A stretch of DNA of 64,000 nucleotides from Parashewanella spongiae (GCF_004358345.1 NZ_CP037952.1:3906001-3970000); one strand, 5' to 3'. Shown: positions 9,332 through 19,812, counted from the stretch's first letter. Translations and numbers: made by a program. Notes: a model not told the origin generated them from the letters alone.

Positions 9332-10156
9332 CTAAAAATTAATTTTTGGATTTCCACTATGAAATTTAAAATCTCTATCTGGTGAAGAAATTAATTCAGA
9401 TTCTCGCTCACCAAAAAAAGCCACTCTTTCCGAAATATTTCCTGCCGCTATTTTCTCGGCCAAACTTAAGTAATCTTGATAATGACGTGCTTCAGAACGC
9501 AATAAAGATATGTAAAACTCTCCGAGTCTTTTGTTGACTAAAGGTGCCAGTTTTGCGAACCGTTCACATGATCTCGCTTCGATATAAGCACCAATGATAA
9601 GTTTATCAATTAACGTATTAGGCTCATGTGTTGTCACATGGCAGATCATCCCACTGGCATATCGGCTTGAAGTAATATTGACATACTCAATACCACATTC
9701 ATCCATAATCTCTAACACTTGATAAAAATGATGCAACTCTTCTTTAATAAGCAGTACCATTTTATCGATAAGATCTTGCCCGTATTTCGAATTTGATTTA
9801 GGCACAACAGCTTTAGTTAATCGATTTAATTTCGGTAACTCACGCCAATCACCTTCTTTTTTATAAGCAAATGCTTCAAAGGGTTTTAACCATTTTAATA
9901 AGGCTTCACCACTTTCTTTATCTACGGCGTATTTTCGTATTAAATACATGGCCGACTGAGCGGCTTTTAACTCACAGATTAAATGATCAATTAAAATTAT
10001 TGGTAGGTTTTCAGCTTTAGCGGCTTCATTCAGCCATTCTTGTGGGGTTTCGCAATGTAAAAATTGCTTAATTGGGGCGAGCAGTTGCTCCATAGGTGCC
10101 TGCATTTTCTGAGCGAATTCTTTATTAATTTTATCGTTTGCCAGAAGGCTTAGCAA
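9332..10156 (-). CDS. miaE: tRNA 2-methylthio-N6-isopentenyladenosine-37 hydroxylase MiaE
   Basis: MiaE is a non-haem di-iron oxygenase that hydroxylates the isopentenyl group of ms2i6A at position 37 of tRNAs. The 274-residue protein carries the ferritin-like metal-binding helices: EELHHFYQVLEIM (about residues 139-151), IEARSCERFAKLAP (about 192-205) and LRSEARHYQDYLSLAE (about 217-232). These supply the Glu and His ligands. It is monocistronic, bracketed by two family A miniature elements at 9042-9306 and 10241-10534. Other tRNA-hydroxylases of this fold are unlikely given the close motif match. Confidence 0.93.
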   Translation of the reverse strand: MLSLLANDKINKEFAQKMQAPMEQLLAPIKQFLHCETPQEWLNEAAKAENLPIILIDHLICELKAAQSAMYLIRKYAVDKESGEALLKWLKPFEAFAYKKEGDWRELPKLNRLTKAVVPKSNSKYGQDLIDKMVLLIKEELHHFYQVLEIMDECGIEYVNITSSRYASGMICHVTTHEPNTLIDKLIIGAYIEARSCERFAKLAPLVNKRLGEFYISLLRSEARHYQDYLSLAEKIAAGNISERVAFFGERESELISSPDRDFKFHSGNPKINF

Positions 10157-10240
10157 TTAACTACTTGACTCCAGCTGCTTTTTGTTTAATAAATAATCTA
10201 TAGCCATAGTTTTTGTGGTAGAAATAAAAAGTAGTAGTAA

Positions 10241-10534
10241 TACCAATTACAGTAATTAAATGCTTAACTCAGAGCTATGTATGCGCACAAAGTACAAGCG
10301 AAATTGGTGAAAACATAGTTATTACCGACATACAAAACTGTCGTTATTACATTGCTACGTTGAGATAATTTTGTTAAGTAATTTTTGTGCATACAAGCTC
10401 CCGTAGGGCAAAGCTAAAGGTTTCCATTACTACGTTGCACGTTCTTGAATTATCCCGATAGTACTTCGAACATGCGCCTTGTACTGATAACCTTTATCTC
10501 TTACTGAGTGAGAGATTAATTACTGTAATTGGTA
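10241..10534. repeat. Miniature element, family A, copy 2
   Basis: A 294-bp element in the opposite orientation to copy 1, with TACC/GGTA ends and exact flanking TAA repeats (10238-10240 and 10535-10537). It contains the hairpin CGACATACAAAACTGTCG at 10326-10343. The next 164 bases up to the following gene hold no recognised structure, but must contain that gene's promoter. Confidence 0.92.
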
Positions 10535-10698
10535 TAATACAGTCTTTTCAATTGTCTAGACCATAGAGTTTCGGATGTGGGTTAAGGCAGTTGCTTGAAC
10601 CGTTTCATAAAAAGAAAGATTGGTTCGTACTGTCGGAGCGTAATTTGCTCTTTGTCGTAGCAGGTGTGAGCCATCAATGTCGACAAAAGGATAATTAG

Positions 10699-11301
10699 AT
10701 GATCTTAAATCACCTGATGGGTTTATACACTCATCCCAAAAAAGAGTGGCACACCATAGAACAAAACCATGAATCTTTAAAAAGTAGCCTAAGCCATATT
10801 TTGCTTGTTGCGCTCATTCCTGCAATCTGTGCTTATATTGGCTCAGCGCACATCGGTTGGAACCCCACAGGAGAAGGTGAAAAGTTATTTTTAACCGATC
10901 AAAGTGCAATGCTCATGTCCGTTGGTATGTACTTTGGCTTAATTGCTGGTGTATTTGCACTGGCTTATTTGTCTTTTTGGATGGCAAAAACATTCGATTC
11001 AACACCAACTTTCACTCAAGCTCTTGAGTTAGCTTCATACACAGCAACACCTTTATTTATGGTCGGATTATCTGCTTTATTTCCGGTTCTTTGGTTTATG
11101 ATGGTTGTAGCTTTATTTGGTATCGCCTACTCGGTTTATCTTCTTTACACAGGCATTCCAATTATTATGAATATTCCTGAAGAAAAAGGCTTTATTTACT
11201 CAAGTTCGGTAGTTACTTGTGGGCTTGTGTTGTTAGTTGCGCTCATGGCTGCAAGCGTTATTTTATGGAGTAATGGCTTTGGTCCTGCAATAGCGAATTA
11301 A
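10699..11301 (+). CDS. Yip1-family inner membrane protein
   Basis: The protein has 200 residues and about five hydrophobic segments (roughly residues 30-50, 75-98, 108-130, 130-155 and 170-192). The N-terminal pattern of a short soluble stretch, the LYTHPKKEW motif, then multiple helices is that of the bacterial Yip1 domain family. Its members are poorly characterised integral membrane proteins. AGGAT precedes the ATG at a suitable distance. The stop codon TAA (11299-11301) is directly followed by the left end of miniature element A3. No operon partner is visible. Confidence 0.82.
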   Translation: MILNHLMGLYTHPKKEWHTIEQNHESLKSSLSHILLVALIPAICAYIGSAHIGWNPTGEGEKLFLTDQSAMLMSVGMYFGLIAGVFALAYLSFWMAKTFDSTPTFTQALELASYTATPLFMVGLSALFPVLWFMMVVALFGIAYSVYLLYTGIPIIMNIPEEKGFIYSSSVVTCGLVLLVALMAASVILWSNGFGPAIAN

Positions 11302-11311
11302 TGCCAATTAC

Positions 11312-13321
11312 GTAGAGTAGGCTACTGGCTTCGCTATCGCTTATCCAGCAGCCCCTCTTCGATTCCGTGCATGAGGTTTTCCCTCACACGGCTCTGTTGT
11401 TACACTTCTCTCAGCCCCTTCACTTTGCTTATCATCTTGTCGTGGGTAAATACTCAAGACCAGCTTGGCGTAATTTTTCGTAAGCACCTCGTGATAGATA
11501 CTTGCTGCGACGTTGACTTAAGCGACGATGCCATCGATAGAATCGGTTTACTACAAATCCATTTATTCTGAAAAATACTCCTCTGGGATATCCTATCCCA
11601 GCAAAATAGTGTTTCCATCCCCTCAGAACTTGATTAACTTTATTTATCAGTACGCCAAGTGTATTTGAGGTTCGATGCTTCACTATGTCTCTGAGTTTAT
11701 TTTTCAGCTTTGTTTGGCTCTTCTTAGACGCCTGTATCTTAATGTAACTGGTGCCTTTGATGAGGCCTGTGATCCGTTGAAAGTTAAAACCGAGGAAATC
11801 AAACTCATTCATCAGCTTTCCCATATCCACACAGTGGGTTTTACTTTGATTTAGCTTCAGACCTTCATCACTTAATTGCTGTGTTATCCAGTCCAGTTGC
11901 TCTTGTGTGTAGGTTTGCTTATGAAGTACAACAAAATCATCTGCATAGGTAACGATTTTACACGGTGTTTTTTCGTGTATTTTCAAACAGAAATCGTTGA
12001 GATAGATGTTAGCCAGTAGTGGAGAGATAACTCCGCCTTGCGGAGTGCCACATCGGCTTGCTTCTATTCGCCATTTCCCGTTGACCGTCTCTATGCTGAT
12101 GGGCGCTTTGATAAAGCTTTTCAGCAAACTCAGAAAGCTGCTGTCGCTTATTCGCCTTTCTACTTTTGCCATCAACTTAGCGTGCGGGATGGTATCGAAA
12201 TAGGCGCTCAAGTCAGCATCGAGTACGTGCTGATAGCCTTGTTTTAGGCTCATTTCAATGACTTTTACCGCTTGCTGGGCGCTTCGACATGGACGGTAGC
12301 CATAACTGTGTTCATGTAAATGAGGTTCGTAGACGGGTTGCATCACTATTGTCATCGCCATTTGCACAATTCTGTCACTGATTATCGGGATCCCAAGTTT
12401 CCGCGTTTTGCCGTTGTCTTTGAGTATTTCTACTCGTTTGACTGGGCTAGGTCGATAGTTTTTCTGTTGTAATTGAGTTTGAATTTCTTTTAACAGCGCA
12501 ACAACTTTCTTTTGCTGCTCTAGATAACTGAATGTGATGCCATCAATTCCTGCTCCGCCTTTATTGGCTTTGCATCGTCGATAGGCTTCTTCGAGTATAT
12601 CTAGGCGACTGAGTTTATCGTACAAGCTGTAAAATCGTAGCTCCGAGTTAAGCTTTGAGCGTAAGTAAAGTTTTCGCTGTAATATTCTGATATTTACTGG
12701 AGTGTTAGCCATATGGCAATTTCACCTCAAAAGTTACGTTAAAAACGGGTGTAACACTGAGCCCCTTCCCTGATGTGAAGTTATGTTGTCTTCACGGTTA
12801 ACGGTACTATGGGCTCATCCGACTGCCTGAGCGCCCTATCTGAAATTTCGGTTTACCTTATATTCGGATAGTGCAAGTCACTACCTTCCAACACTCAGGC
12901 TCTCCCACGTTCACTTTATTTCCTTCAATACATGCCACTTCATATTACGCCGGAAGATCAAACAGATGCATTTACCAGTTGCTTCTCTATTTGTGTCAGG
13001 GTTCGTCAACTAGGAAAGACTCCCCATCTTCATTTTTTGATTTACGACGCTTAACTGAATTCGCTTGATGCTGCGGTCTACATTGCATCTCAACCTTTAT
13101 TCAAGGCCTTTGTCACAGGGCTTCATGTCATAGCGGTTACCCATTATGCATGCCCGTCAGATTTCGGGATGAACTGGTAATTATCCCGTCAGGTACGTTT
13201 CAACCTGATGGACTTATTATAAATAATAACGTTGCTGTCTCTGGTTTATGGCCATGTAATCGCTTGGCTGCGTATACGTTGAGACAAATCCCGCAACGGA
13301 ATAAAGCGCTTCGTGGCGCTC
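11312..13321 (-). mobile_element. Group II intron 1 (complete)
   Basis: Domain V is visible on the minus strand near 11350-11400, from GAGCCGTGTGAGGG to CGAAGAGGGGC. Domain VI pairs GGCTGCTGG with CCAGTAGCC, and the intron ends in ...CTCTAC at 11312. The 5' end is set at 13321 (GAGCGCC...), directly against the end of miniature element B2; this is my inference from the junction, not from a full fold. The reverse transcriptase gene lies in the middle. About 610 bases upstream of it (12713-13321) correspond to the structured 5' domains and contain no gene. Confidence 0.75.
11432..12712 (-). CDS. ltrA: Group II intron reverse transcriptase/maturase
   Basis: The 426-residue intron-encoded protein combines an RT domain (about residues 50-300) with a maturase domain (about 320-400). 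The catalytic motif YADD occurs as VTYADDFVVL (about residue 247), and the block [17 protein letters not shown] precedes it. The maturase part includes RGWKHYFAGIG. I see no C-terminal HNH endonuclease. The reading frame is intact, so the intron could be mobile. It differs substantially from the two other intron proteins in the window, so this is a separate lineage. Confidence 0.92.
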   Translation of the reverse strand: MANTPVNIRILQRKLYLRSKLNSELRFYSLYDKLSRLDILEEAYRRCKANKGGAGIDGITFSYLEQQKKVVALLKEIQTQLQQKNYRPSPVKRVEILKDNGKTRKLGIPIISDRIVQMAMTIVMQPVYEPHLHEHSYGYRPCRSAQQAVKVIEMSLKQGYQHVLDADLSAYFDTIPHAKLMAKVERRISDSSFLSLLKSFIKAPISIETVNGKWRIEASRCGTPQGGVISPLLANIYLNDFCLKIHEKTPCKIVTYADDFVVLHKQTYTQEQLDWITQQLSDEGLKLNQSKTHCVDMGKLMNEFDFLGFNFQRITGLIKGTSYIKIQASKKSQTKLKNKLRDIVKHRTSNTLGVLINKVNQVLRGWKHYFAGIGYPRGVFFRINGFVVNRFYRWHRRLSQRRSKYLSRGAYEKLRQAGLEYLPTTR

Positions 13322-13554
13322 CCTAGAAACATCAGTTGACTGCGTTCTCAAGCGTAGAAGAAATGACTGATATTAAGACGTAGCTTTCAGCAAGTAGTTA
13401 TTCTACTTGCAAAAGTTACAACGCAGATAATAGTCTTTTTAGCAAGCTTGTGAGCGTAGAGCACTTCACTCATTGGGTGAAAGCCATTATGATAAAATCA
13501 TCGTATTGCTCAAACAGTTACTCGTGTACTCAGCGTTCAACTGATGTTTTTAGG
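13322..13554. repeat. Miniature element, family B, copy 2
   Basis: A 233-bp copy in inverted orientation, with ends CCTAGAAACATCAG and TTCAACTGATGTTTTTAGG. Its right flank is ATTAC (13555-13559). The matching ATTAC lies beyond intron 1 at 11307-11311. Confidence 0.9.
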
Positions 13555-13866
13555 ATTACTGTAATTAACTTCCCACTCAGCAAGAGCTAAAGGATTTCAG
13601 TACAAGGCGCAAGTTTGAAGTACTATCGGGATAATTCAAAAACTTGTAACCTAGTAATGGAATCCTTTAGCCTTGCCCTTCGGGAGCTTGTATGCGTTCA
13701 AATTACTACGCAAAATTGTCTCAACGTAGCAATGTAATAACGACAGTTTTGTATGTCGGAAATAACTATGTCTTCATCAATTTCACTTGTACCGTGTACT
13801 TTGCACACATACATAGCTCTGAGCTGGGAATTTAATTACTGTAATTGGTATTACAACCATTTCAAT

Positions 13867-13896
13867 AAAAATGCCAGTCGATTGACTGGCATTTTT
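13867..13896. terminator. Bidirectional rho-independent terminator after glnS
   Basis: ATGCCAGTC-GATT-GACTGGCAT forms a 9-bp stem with A and T tracts on both sides. It lies about 25 bases past the glnS stop on the minus strand. Confidence 0.88.
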
Positions 13897-13919
13897 GTGT
13901 CTATTTCAATGAGTATTGA

Positions 13920-15593
13920 TTACTCACCAAATGTGTCTCTTAAAGCAACAGTCAAGTTAAATACTAAGCTATCAGGCTTGGAATCTTTATTGTCGGCACA
14001 AAAATACCCTTCTCTCTCAAATTGATAGGCTTTTTCTGCTTTGGCAGTAACAAGGCTAGCTTCAGCAAAACCGTGTTTGACAACCAGTGAGGTAGGATTC
14101 AACACATCATCAATTGATTCTGCACCCGCTGGATTTGCTTCCGTAAATAAGCTGTTATAAATACGGAATTCTGCAGGTTTTGCACTCGCCGCTTCAACCC
14201 AATGGATAACACCTTTTACTTTTCGACCATCAGCAGGGTTTTTACCTAGTGTTTCAGCGTCATAACTGCAATAAACGGTTGTTACCTTGCCTTGCTCGTC
14301 TTTATCACAACGTAATGCTTTAATAACATAAGCATTGCGTAAGCGCACTTCTTTATCCAACACAAGACGCTTATATTTCTTGTTTGCTTCTTCTCTAAAG
14401 TCGGCTGCATCAATATACAATTCACGACCAAATGGTAGTTCACGCGTACCGAGGTGTTCATGAGTTGGATGTGCCGGAGCTGATAATGTCTCTTGTTGAG
14501 CTTCTGGGTAGTTTTCAATCACAACTTTAATTGGATCAACAACCGCCATTGCTCGAGGCGCATTTTCGTTGAGATCTTCACGAATGCAGGCATTTAACAT
14601 TCCAACTTCAATCAAATTCTCAACTTTCGTCACGCCAATACGCTCACAAAACTCTCGTATAGAAGCTGGTGTATAACCTCGTCGACGTAAGCCCGCGATT
14701 GTTGGCATTCTAGGATCATCCCAACCACTTACAATTTTACGATCAACAAGATCGTTAAGCTTACGCTTAGACATCAAAGTGTATTCGATATTCAGTCGCG
14801 AGAACTCATATTGTCTAGTACGATTAGGCTTATTAAAGTCATCTAAGTTATCTAACACCCAATCATAAACCCGTCGATTATCTTGGAATTCAAGGGTACA
14901 AATTGAGTGAGTGATCCCTTCAATCGCATCCGAGATACAATGTGTGAAGTCGTACATTGGATAAATGCACCACTTATCACCAGCTTGGTGATGATGAGCA
15001 AATCGAACACGATAGATGATTGGATCTCTCATCACCATAAATGAAGATGACATATCAATCTTGGCTCGTAGTGCGCACTCCCCTTCTTTGAATTCACCTA
15101 AGCGCATTTTTTCAAATAAGGCTAAGTTTTCTTCTGGAGTGGTATCACGATATGGGCTATTTTTACCTGGCTTTGTAAGCGTGCCACGATACTCTCGTGT
15201 TTCGTCCGCATTTAAGAAGCACACATAAGCGAGACCTTTATTGATGAGTTCAATCGCATATTGATGGATCTGATCAAAATAACCTGAAGAGTAATGAATA
15301 TCTCCTGACCACTGGAAACCTAACCAACGTACATCATCTTGTATAGAATGAACGTAATCAATGTCTTCTTTTTCAGGATTGGTATCATCAAAACGTAAAT
15401 TACACTTTCCCTGATAATCTTTTGCTATGCCAAAGTTAAGACAGATTGACTTAGCATGCCCGATATGAAGAAAGCCGTTCGGCTCAGGCGGGAAACGAGT
15501 TTGAACTTGAGTGTGTTTACCACTTTCAAGATCGGCATCAATAATGTTACGTATGAAGTTACTAGGACGCACTTCAGTGTCCACATGGTCCAT
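13920..15593 (-). CDS. glnS: Glutaminyl-tRNA synthetase
   Basis: Class I synthetase that attaches glutamine to tRNA-Gln. The start at 15593 (MDHVDTEV) gives 557 residues, the usual length, and has AGAGGA five bases upstream. An in-frame ATG at 15638 would add 15 mostly hydrophobic residues and is unlikely. Signatures are [15 protein letters not shown] (HIGH box, about residues 35-49) and [11 protein letters not shown] (KMSKS equivalent, about residue 269), with the C-terminal beta-barrel anticodon-binding domains complete. It is a single-gene unit with its own terminator. Confidence 0.97.
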   Translation of the reverse strand: MDHVDTEVRPSNFIRNIIDADLESGKHTQVQTRFPPEPNGFLHIGHAKSICLNFGIAKDYQGKCNLRFDDTNPEKEDIDYVHSIQDDVRWLGFQWSGDIHYSSGYFDQIHQYAIELINKGLAYVCFLNADETREYRGTLTKPGKNSPYRDTTPEENLALFEKMRLGEFKEGECALRAKIDMSSSFMVMRDPIIYRVRFAHHHQAGDKWCIYPMYDFTHCISDAIEGITHSICTLEFQDNRRVYDWVLDNLDDFNKPNRTRQYEFSRLNIEYTLMSKRKLNDLVDRKIVSGWDDPRMPTIAGLRRRGYTPASIREFCERIGVTKVENLIEVGMLNACIREDLNENAPRAMAVVDPIKVVIENYPEAQQETLSAPAHPTHEHLGTRELPFGRELYIDAADFREEANKKYKRLVLDKEVRLRNAYVIKALRCDKDEQGKVTTVYCSYDAETLGKNPADGRKVKGVIHWVEAASAKPAEFRIYNSLFTEANPAGAESIDDVLNPTSLVVKHGFAEASLVTAKAEKAYQFEREGYFCADNKDSKPDSLVFNLTVALRDTFGE

Positions 15594-15891
15594 GAAATTC
15601 CTCTTTGCGAAAAAGATGATAATTATAATTAATGGCATAATCCTACAGTTGCTTAGTAGTTACAATGCCTCTAGCGAAAATCTTTTATATCGAGTAGGGT
15701 GAGGCGTTAGTGCCTCATCCCTCTCACAGACCCGTACATACGGGTCTCGTATACGGCTCCAGCTTAATTTTATTCAATTACTTTGTACTGAGCACATAGC
15801 CCGTTCGCACTTCTTCAAGATTGTATAGCCCCATCTCTGCAAACCATTTATTCGGCATTGCATAATGAGAGAGTGGACTACTTGCGTTCTT

Positions 15892-17043
15892 CTACTTCAT
15901 CATTTGAATGAACTTAAATGGTGGCTTATAACCAAGTTGCTTAAGTCTTTGGTGTAGCCTACCTGGCTTTTTCCACAGTCTTAATTGTATGCTTCTCAGT
16001 CGTCGCCTTAACCATGCGGCTAGCTTCTTGAACTCGTTGCTCGCATTCGCTATTCGAAAATATTGGCTAAAACCTCTTAGTTTCGGGTTTAACTCTTTTA
16101 TCACCCGCTGTAATGGCTTACCACCGTTGCGTTTGGTGAGCGCTTTAAGCTGCACTTTGAAGCTTTTCAGTTTCTTGGCTTGGATTGTCGTATAGTTACT
16201 GCCAATCTCTACTCCGAGAAACTTTACCCCATCATCACTATGCGTGATATGAGTTTTACTTCGATTTACTGTCAGCTTTAAGTCTTTTTCAAGTAGCTTT
16301 GTCGCTTGCTTCAGTGCATTCTCTGCACCTTTGCGACTACGACATAATATCAGGATGTCATCTGCGTATCTGACCATTCGATGATTTCTACGTTTCATCT
16401 CTTGGTCAAAGGCATCAAGGTAGATATTCGCTATCAGTGGACTGATAACGCCACCTTGTGGACCTCCTGTTACTGTTGCTTGCCAGTTGCCTCCTACGAT
16501 AACACCACTTTCAAGGAACTGTTTTATCAACTTTAAGATACTGCCATCTTTTACCCTTCTGCTTATGCTCGTTAAGATTAGCTCTTGGTCGAGTAAGTCA
16601 AAGCATTTGGATAAATCCATATCCACCACATGTTTTAAGTCATATTGACGGATAAACATCATGGCTTTGTTTATGGCATCATGGCCGCTTCTGTGTGGTC
16701 GATATCCATAGCTTGATGGATGGAACTGCTCTTCAAATATCGGACTTAGTATATCGTTTAGGCATTGTTGTACGATTCGGTCTCGAACTGTTGGTATCCC
16801 AAGCTTTCTCACTCCACCATCATCTTTCGGGATTTCTACCCGTTTGACGGCTGAAGGTCGGTATTGCTTGGTCTTGAGTTCGATAAGAAGTTTATCAAGT
16901 TCGTTACTCAGATTTGAGGCGAATTGCTCTAAGCTCTGCTCATCAATTCCAGCAGTGCCTTTGGCTCTCCACACTTTCTTAAATCCGTTGTACAGTGATT
17001 CTTTGTTAAGTAAGCGACCATACAAGCTGTAATAAACTCTCAT
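15892..17043 (-). CDS. ltrA: Group II intron reverse transcriptase/maturase (group IIC type)
   Basis: The 383-residue protein has an intact RT domain with [18 protein letters not shown] and the catalytic [13 protein letters not shown] (about residue 220). A maturase-like C-terminal part includes LRGFSQYFRIAN and a basic tail. No endonuclease domain is present, typical of compact group IIC proteins, which use terminator hairpins as targets. The frame is open from MRVYYSLYG. The copy at 33792-35084 is nearly identical but broken, so this one may be the functional source or sister copy. Confidence 0.92.
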   Translation of the reverse strand: MRVYYSLYGRLLNKESLYNGFKKVWRAKGTAGIDEQSLEQFASNLSNELDKLLIELKTKQYRPSAVKRVEIPKDDGGVRKLGIPTVRDRIVQQCLNDILSPIFEEQFHPSSYGYRPHRSGHDAINKAMMFIRQYDLKHVVDMDLSKCFDLLDQELILTSISRRVKDGSILKLIKQFLESGVIVGGNWQATVTGGPQGGVISPLIANIYLDAFDQEMKRRNHRMVRYADDILILCRSRKGAENALKQATKLLEKDLKLTVNRSKTHITHSDDGVKFLGVEIGSNYTTIQAKKLKSFKVQLKALTKRNGGKPLQRVIKELNPKLRGFSQYFRIANASNEFKKLAAWLRRRLRSIQLRLWKKPGRLHQRLKQLGYKPPFKFIQMMK

Positions 17044-17557
17044 TGACCTCTCTGTGTGCGTTGTTTGGGTTCAGTGTCTTGTTTTCATCAGTTGGTGTAT
17101 TTCACTCAGCCTCAAAGCCTTCTAGCCCTTGGCAATTTACTTTGATATGACTGAATTACTCCCGTATACGGCTTCGGTCTCCAGAGTCATTATTCCTAAT
17201 GCCTCCAGTCGGAAATGCCTCACTCATCTTTTTGTGATTTTCTGTATCTTTGAAAAAAAATCCTGTCCATCACAAACTTAAATTAAGCTTCACCCCTTCG
17301 CCAACATCAAGGCTTTTGGCTGTTGATGCCGCCAATAAACTACGTCATTGGTCAATCCAGTTTTGCCCTCCACACCATTACTGGCTTTCATCGGCTTGAT
17401 TTTACTCACTACTACGGGCTCATCGGCCACCTCGCACCAACTTCTACCTTGAGTTTCCTCTTGTATAAAAGCTTCTGGACTATCCCAGATAAGGTGTCAG
17501 GCTTCCCCAGTTACTGCACTCGCTCCCTGTTAGAAATCCCACCCTCAAGCACATGAT

Positions 17558-17820
17558 CCTAAATAAATCGGTTGAACGCACAATTTAGCTTTAATCTATT
17601 GAAGTTAAATACAAAACTAAACAACCCTACTTCACCCATCAGGTGTGTACTGAACATTCATATACTTGCCAAAATCACCGCTAGCTGCGTTATAAATTTT
17701 GCAAGTAGAAACGAAGTAACGACAGTTTTGTATGTCGGTAACCACTACTTGCTGCTATTCATGCCTTGCTATCAGTAATTTTTTCTGCGTATATGAACGC
17801 TCCCAACCGATTTATTTAGG
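17558..17820. repeat. Miniature element, family C, copy 1
   Basis: A 263-bp element with ends CCTAAATAAATCGGTTG and CAACCGATTTATTTAGG. Exact 5-bp repeats ATGAT flank it (17553-17557 and 17821-17825). It lies inside the 5' domain of intron 2 and includes the hairpin cassette at 17720-17737. Confidence 0.94.
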
Positions 17821-18044
17821 ATGATAGAGCTGACTGAGTATATGGCGTTGCGCTATTTCGCACGCTTACCTCTCTATTATGCCGAATCAGGTTCGCTTTC
17901 GCTGTGTACCTCTAACTTCCTATGGCTTCCTTCAGACCTTGCCGTTAGCCCGCAATGCCCTTGCCATTCGGATTATCTTCCCCTCAGTCTGGGTGATACA
18001 GGCTTCTTTCTGCCTGTCGGGTTTGCCAGCTTCGCTGGGCAAAC

Positions 18045-18070
18045 AAAAAACCGCCCATTAGGGCGGTTTC
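18045..18070 (-). terminator. Rho-independent terminator of the rpsP-rplS operon
   Basis: On the minus strand ACCGCCC-TAAT-GGGCGGT is followed by TTTTTT. It lies about 40 bases after the rplS stop, and intron 2 starts right at the end of its T tract. Confidence 0.92.
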
Positions 18071-18111
18071 TCATGCGAACACTGCGTCTTAACTGTTGTG
18101 TATTGGTACTA

Positions 18112-18465
18112 TTACTTAGTTCCCAATTTTTCACGGATACGTGCAGATTTACCCGAACGTTCACGTAGATAGTACAGTTTAGCGCGACGAACGCGGCCGC
18201 GACGCTTAACTTCAATCTTAGCTATTGCTGGGCTGTGAATTTGAAAAGCACGCTCAACACCTTCACCATTAGAGATTTTACGTACTGTAAATGCTGAATG
18301 CACGCCACGATTACGTCTAGCGATAACTACGCCTTCAAAAGCCTGTAGACGCTCTTTGTTGCCCTCTTTAACGCGAACTGATACTACTACAGTATCACCA
18401 GCGCCAAACTCAGGTACGTCTGTTTTCATTTGCTCATCGTTGAGCATTTTAATGATGTTGTTCAT
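18112..18465 (-). CDS. rplS: 50S ribosomal protein L19
   Basis: The 117-residue protein is full length and carries the L19 block [32 protein letters not shown] and the C-terminal [22 protein letters not shown]19 sits at the 30S-50S interface. It is the last gene of the rpsP-rimM-trmD-rplS operon, 34 bases after trmD, and is followed by a strong terminator. Confidence 0.98.
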   Translation of the reverse strand: MNNIIKMLNDEQMKTDVPEFGAGDTVVVSVRVKEGNKERLQAFEGVVIARRNRGVHSAFTVRKISNGEGVERAFQIHSPAIAKIEVKRRGRVRRAKLYYLRERSGKSARIREKLGTK

Positions 18466-18499
18466 TTATAACTCCGTCCTAGTATTAACTGAGCTGCGG

Positions 18500-19246
18500 T
18501 TACGTCTTATGATTTGTATCTTTCACAAACTCATCGAGTAAATCCGTCTGTTCGTCAGTCAGAGCTAGATTTTCAAGTAATTCTGGTCGTCTTAGCAAAG
18601 TTCTACCGAGACTTTGTTTCATACGCCAGCTTCTAATTTTTTCGTGGTTGCCACTGAGTAATACTGCCGGCACGCTTAAATCATCCAAATGTTCAGGACG
18701 TGTATAGTGCGGACAATCCAGTAAACCTTCAGAAAATGAATCCTGTTCGGCTGAGGCTTGTTTTCCTAGTACACCAGGAATCAATCTCGATACTGAATCA
18801 ATTAAAGTCATGGCAGGAAGTTCACCGCCAGAAAGCACGTAATCTCCAATTGACCACTCTTCATCCACTTCGGTTTGAATAATGCGCTCATCGATACCTT
18901 CGTAACGACCACACACTAAAACTAACTTCTGATTAATTGCCAACTCTTCTACGCCACGCTGATCCAGCTTGCGTCCTTGAGGAGACAAATAAACCACTTT
19001 TACGTCATCGCCAGCTGCAGCTTTTGCAGCATGGATAGCATCACGTAACGGCTGAACCATCATCAACATTCCTGGACCACCACCAAACGGACGGTCATCC
19101 ACGGTATTATGCCGATCATGTGTGAAATCACGAGGATTCCATATACTCAACTCTAGTAAGCCGTTTTTTACGGCTCGACCCGTAACCCCAAAGTCTGTAA
19201 CGGTTCGAAACATCTCTGGAAACAGGGAGATAATCCCTAACCACAT
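18500..19246 (-). CDS. trmD: tRNA (guanine-37-N1)-methyltransferase
   Basis: TrmD methylates G37 of tRNAs with a G at position 36, preventing +1 frameshifting. It uses S-adenosylmethionine bound in a trefoil knot. The 248-residue protein shows [13 protein letters not shown] (about residues 50-62), [13 protein letters not shown] (about 110-122) and [14 protein letters not shown] (about 133-146), the knot and cofactor region. Length is normal. It is translated within the ribosomal protein operon, 15 bases after rimM. Confidence 0.98.
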   Translation of the reverse strand: MWLGIISLFPEMFRTVTDFGVTGRAVKNGLLELSIWNPRDFTHDRHNTVDDRPFGGGPGMLMMVQPLRDAIHAAKAAAGDDVKVVYLSPQGRKLDQRGVEELAINQKLVLVCGRYEGIDERIIQTEVDEEWSIGDYVLSGGELPAMTLIDSVSRLIPGVLGKQASAEQDSFSEGLLDCPHYTRPEHLDDLSVPAVLLSGNHEKIRSWRMKQSLGRTLLRRPELLENLALTDEQTDLLDEFVKDTNHKT

Positions 19247-19261
19247 GTTGCTAACCTCGAC

Positions 19262-19792
19262 TTAAAAGTCTGGATCCCAATCCACTAAAATCTGTTTCTC
19301 AAGCAAATCAACATTCTTGATGAATTGCTCCATGACAAGAGGGATCATACGTTCCCGCTTGCCAAAAGCATCTTTAACATTAGCTTTAACCATCAATACG
19401 TCATTTGAACCAGTCTCAAGGATTTGATCCACTTTTCCCATATTGTAGCCATTCGTATTAGTCACTTCACATCCAATAAGATCACGCCAGTAAAAATCAC
19501 CTTCAGGTAAATTTTGCATGCTCTCTTGCAAGACACCAATTTCACAATTTGTGAGTATTTGTGCTTGCTCTCTGGAATCAACACTTTCAAGAGAAGCAAT
19601 AACGCCTTTCCCTTGTTGGCGCCAGCGAAGTACTTTTACTTCACGCCATTGCCCTCGTTCATTTAACAACCAAGGCGAATAGTCAAAAATACCGGTAACA
19701 GAATCGGTATAAGTTGTGATTTTCATCCAACCATTGACACCATGACTGGCGCCGATTTTACCTAAAACTACAGGCTGTTGGTCTTTGTTCAT
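19262..19792 (-). CDS. rimM: 16S rRNA processing protein RimM
   Basis: RimM helps mature the 30S head and binds S19. The protein has the N-terminal beta-barrel beginning [18 protein letters not shown] and the C-terminal PRC-barrel block [14 protein letters not shown] and [14 protein letters not shown]. The ATG at 19792 is preferred over the in-frame TTG just before it, giving 176 residues. It lies between rpsP and trmD with short gaps in the operon. Confidence 0.97.
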   Translation of the reverse strand: MNKDQQPVVLGKIGASHGVNGWMKITTYTDSVTGIFDYSPWLLNERGQWREVKVLRWRQQGKGVIASLESVDSREQAQILTNCEIGVLQESMQNLPEGDFYWRDLIGCEVTNTNGYNMGKVDQILETGSNDVLMVKANVKDAFGKRERMIPLVMEQFIKNVDLLEKQILVDWDPDF

Positions 19793-19812
19793 CAATTTAT
19801 ACCTTAACGCTA

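Larger units (their letters stand above)
11302..13850. repeat. Miniature element, family A, copy 3, interrupted by B2 and an intron
   Basis: The left end TGCCAATTAC is at 11302-11311 and the rest of the element, starting ATTACTGTAATTAAC, is at 13555-13850. The 5-bp sequence ATTAC is duplicated at 11307-11311 and 13555-13559, as expected for a family B insertion. The interruption now consists of B2 plus group II intron 1. The right part has the hairpin cassette at 13741-13758. Confidence 0.8.
15694..18044 (-). mobile_element. Group II intron 2, inserted just after the rplS terminator
   Basis: The borders come from comparison with the related copy at 33568-35412. Shared sequence ends at GTAGGG (15694) and at ...GGGCAAAC (18044). 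Domain V begins GAGCCGTATACGAGACC on the minus strand near 15770, and domain VI is a GAGGC/GCCTC hairpin. The 5' end directly follows the T tract of the rplS terminator, the preferred target of group IIC introns. The 5' region (17044-18044) also carries miniature element C1. About 400 bases next to it (17157-17552) are absent from the other copy. Confidence 0.82.

Noticed and set aside
13753-14025. A 90-residue plus-strand frame
   Set aside because: It runs from element A3 into the antisense of the glnS end.
17821-18215. Open frames on both strands over the intron 2 5' end and rplS terminator
   Set aside because: They overlap the structured 5' domain of the group II intron and recur in intron 3 only because that RNA sequence is repeated.
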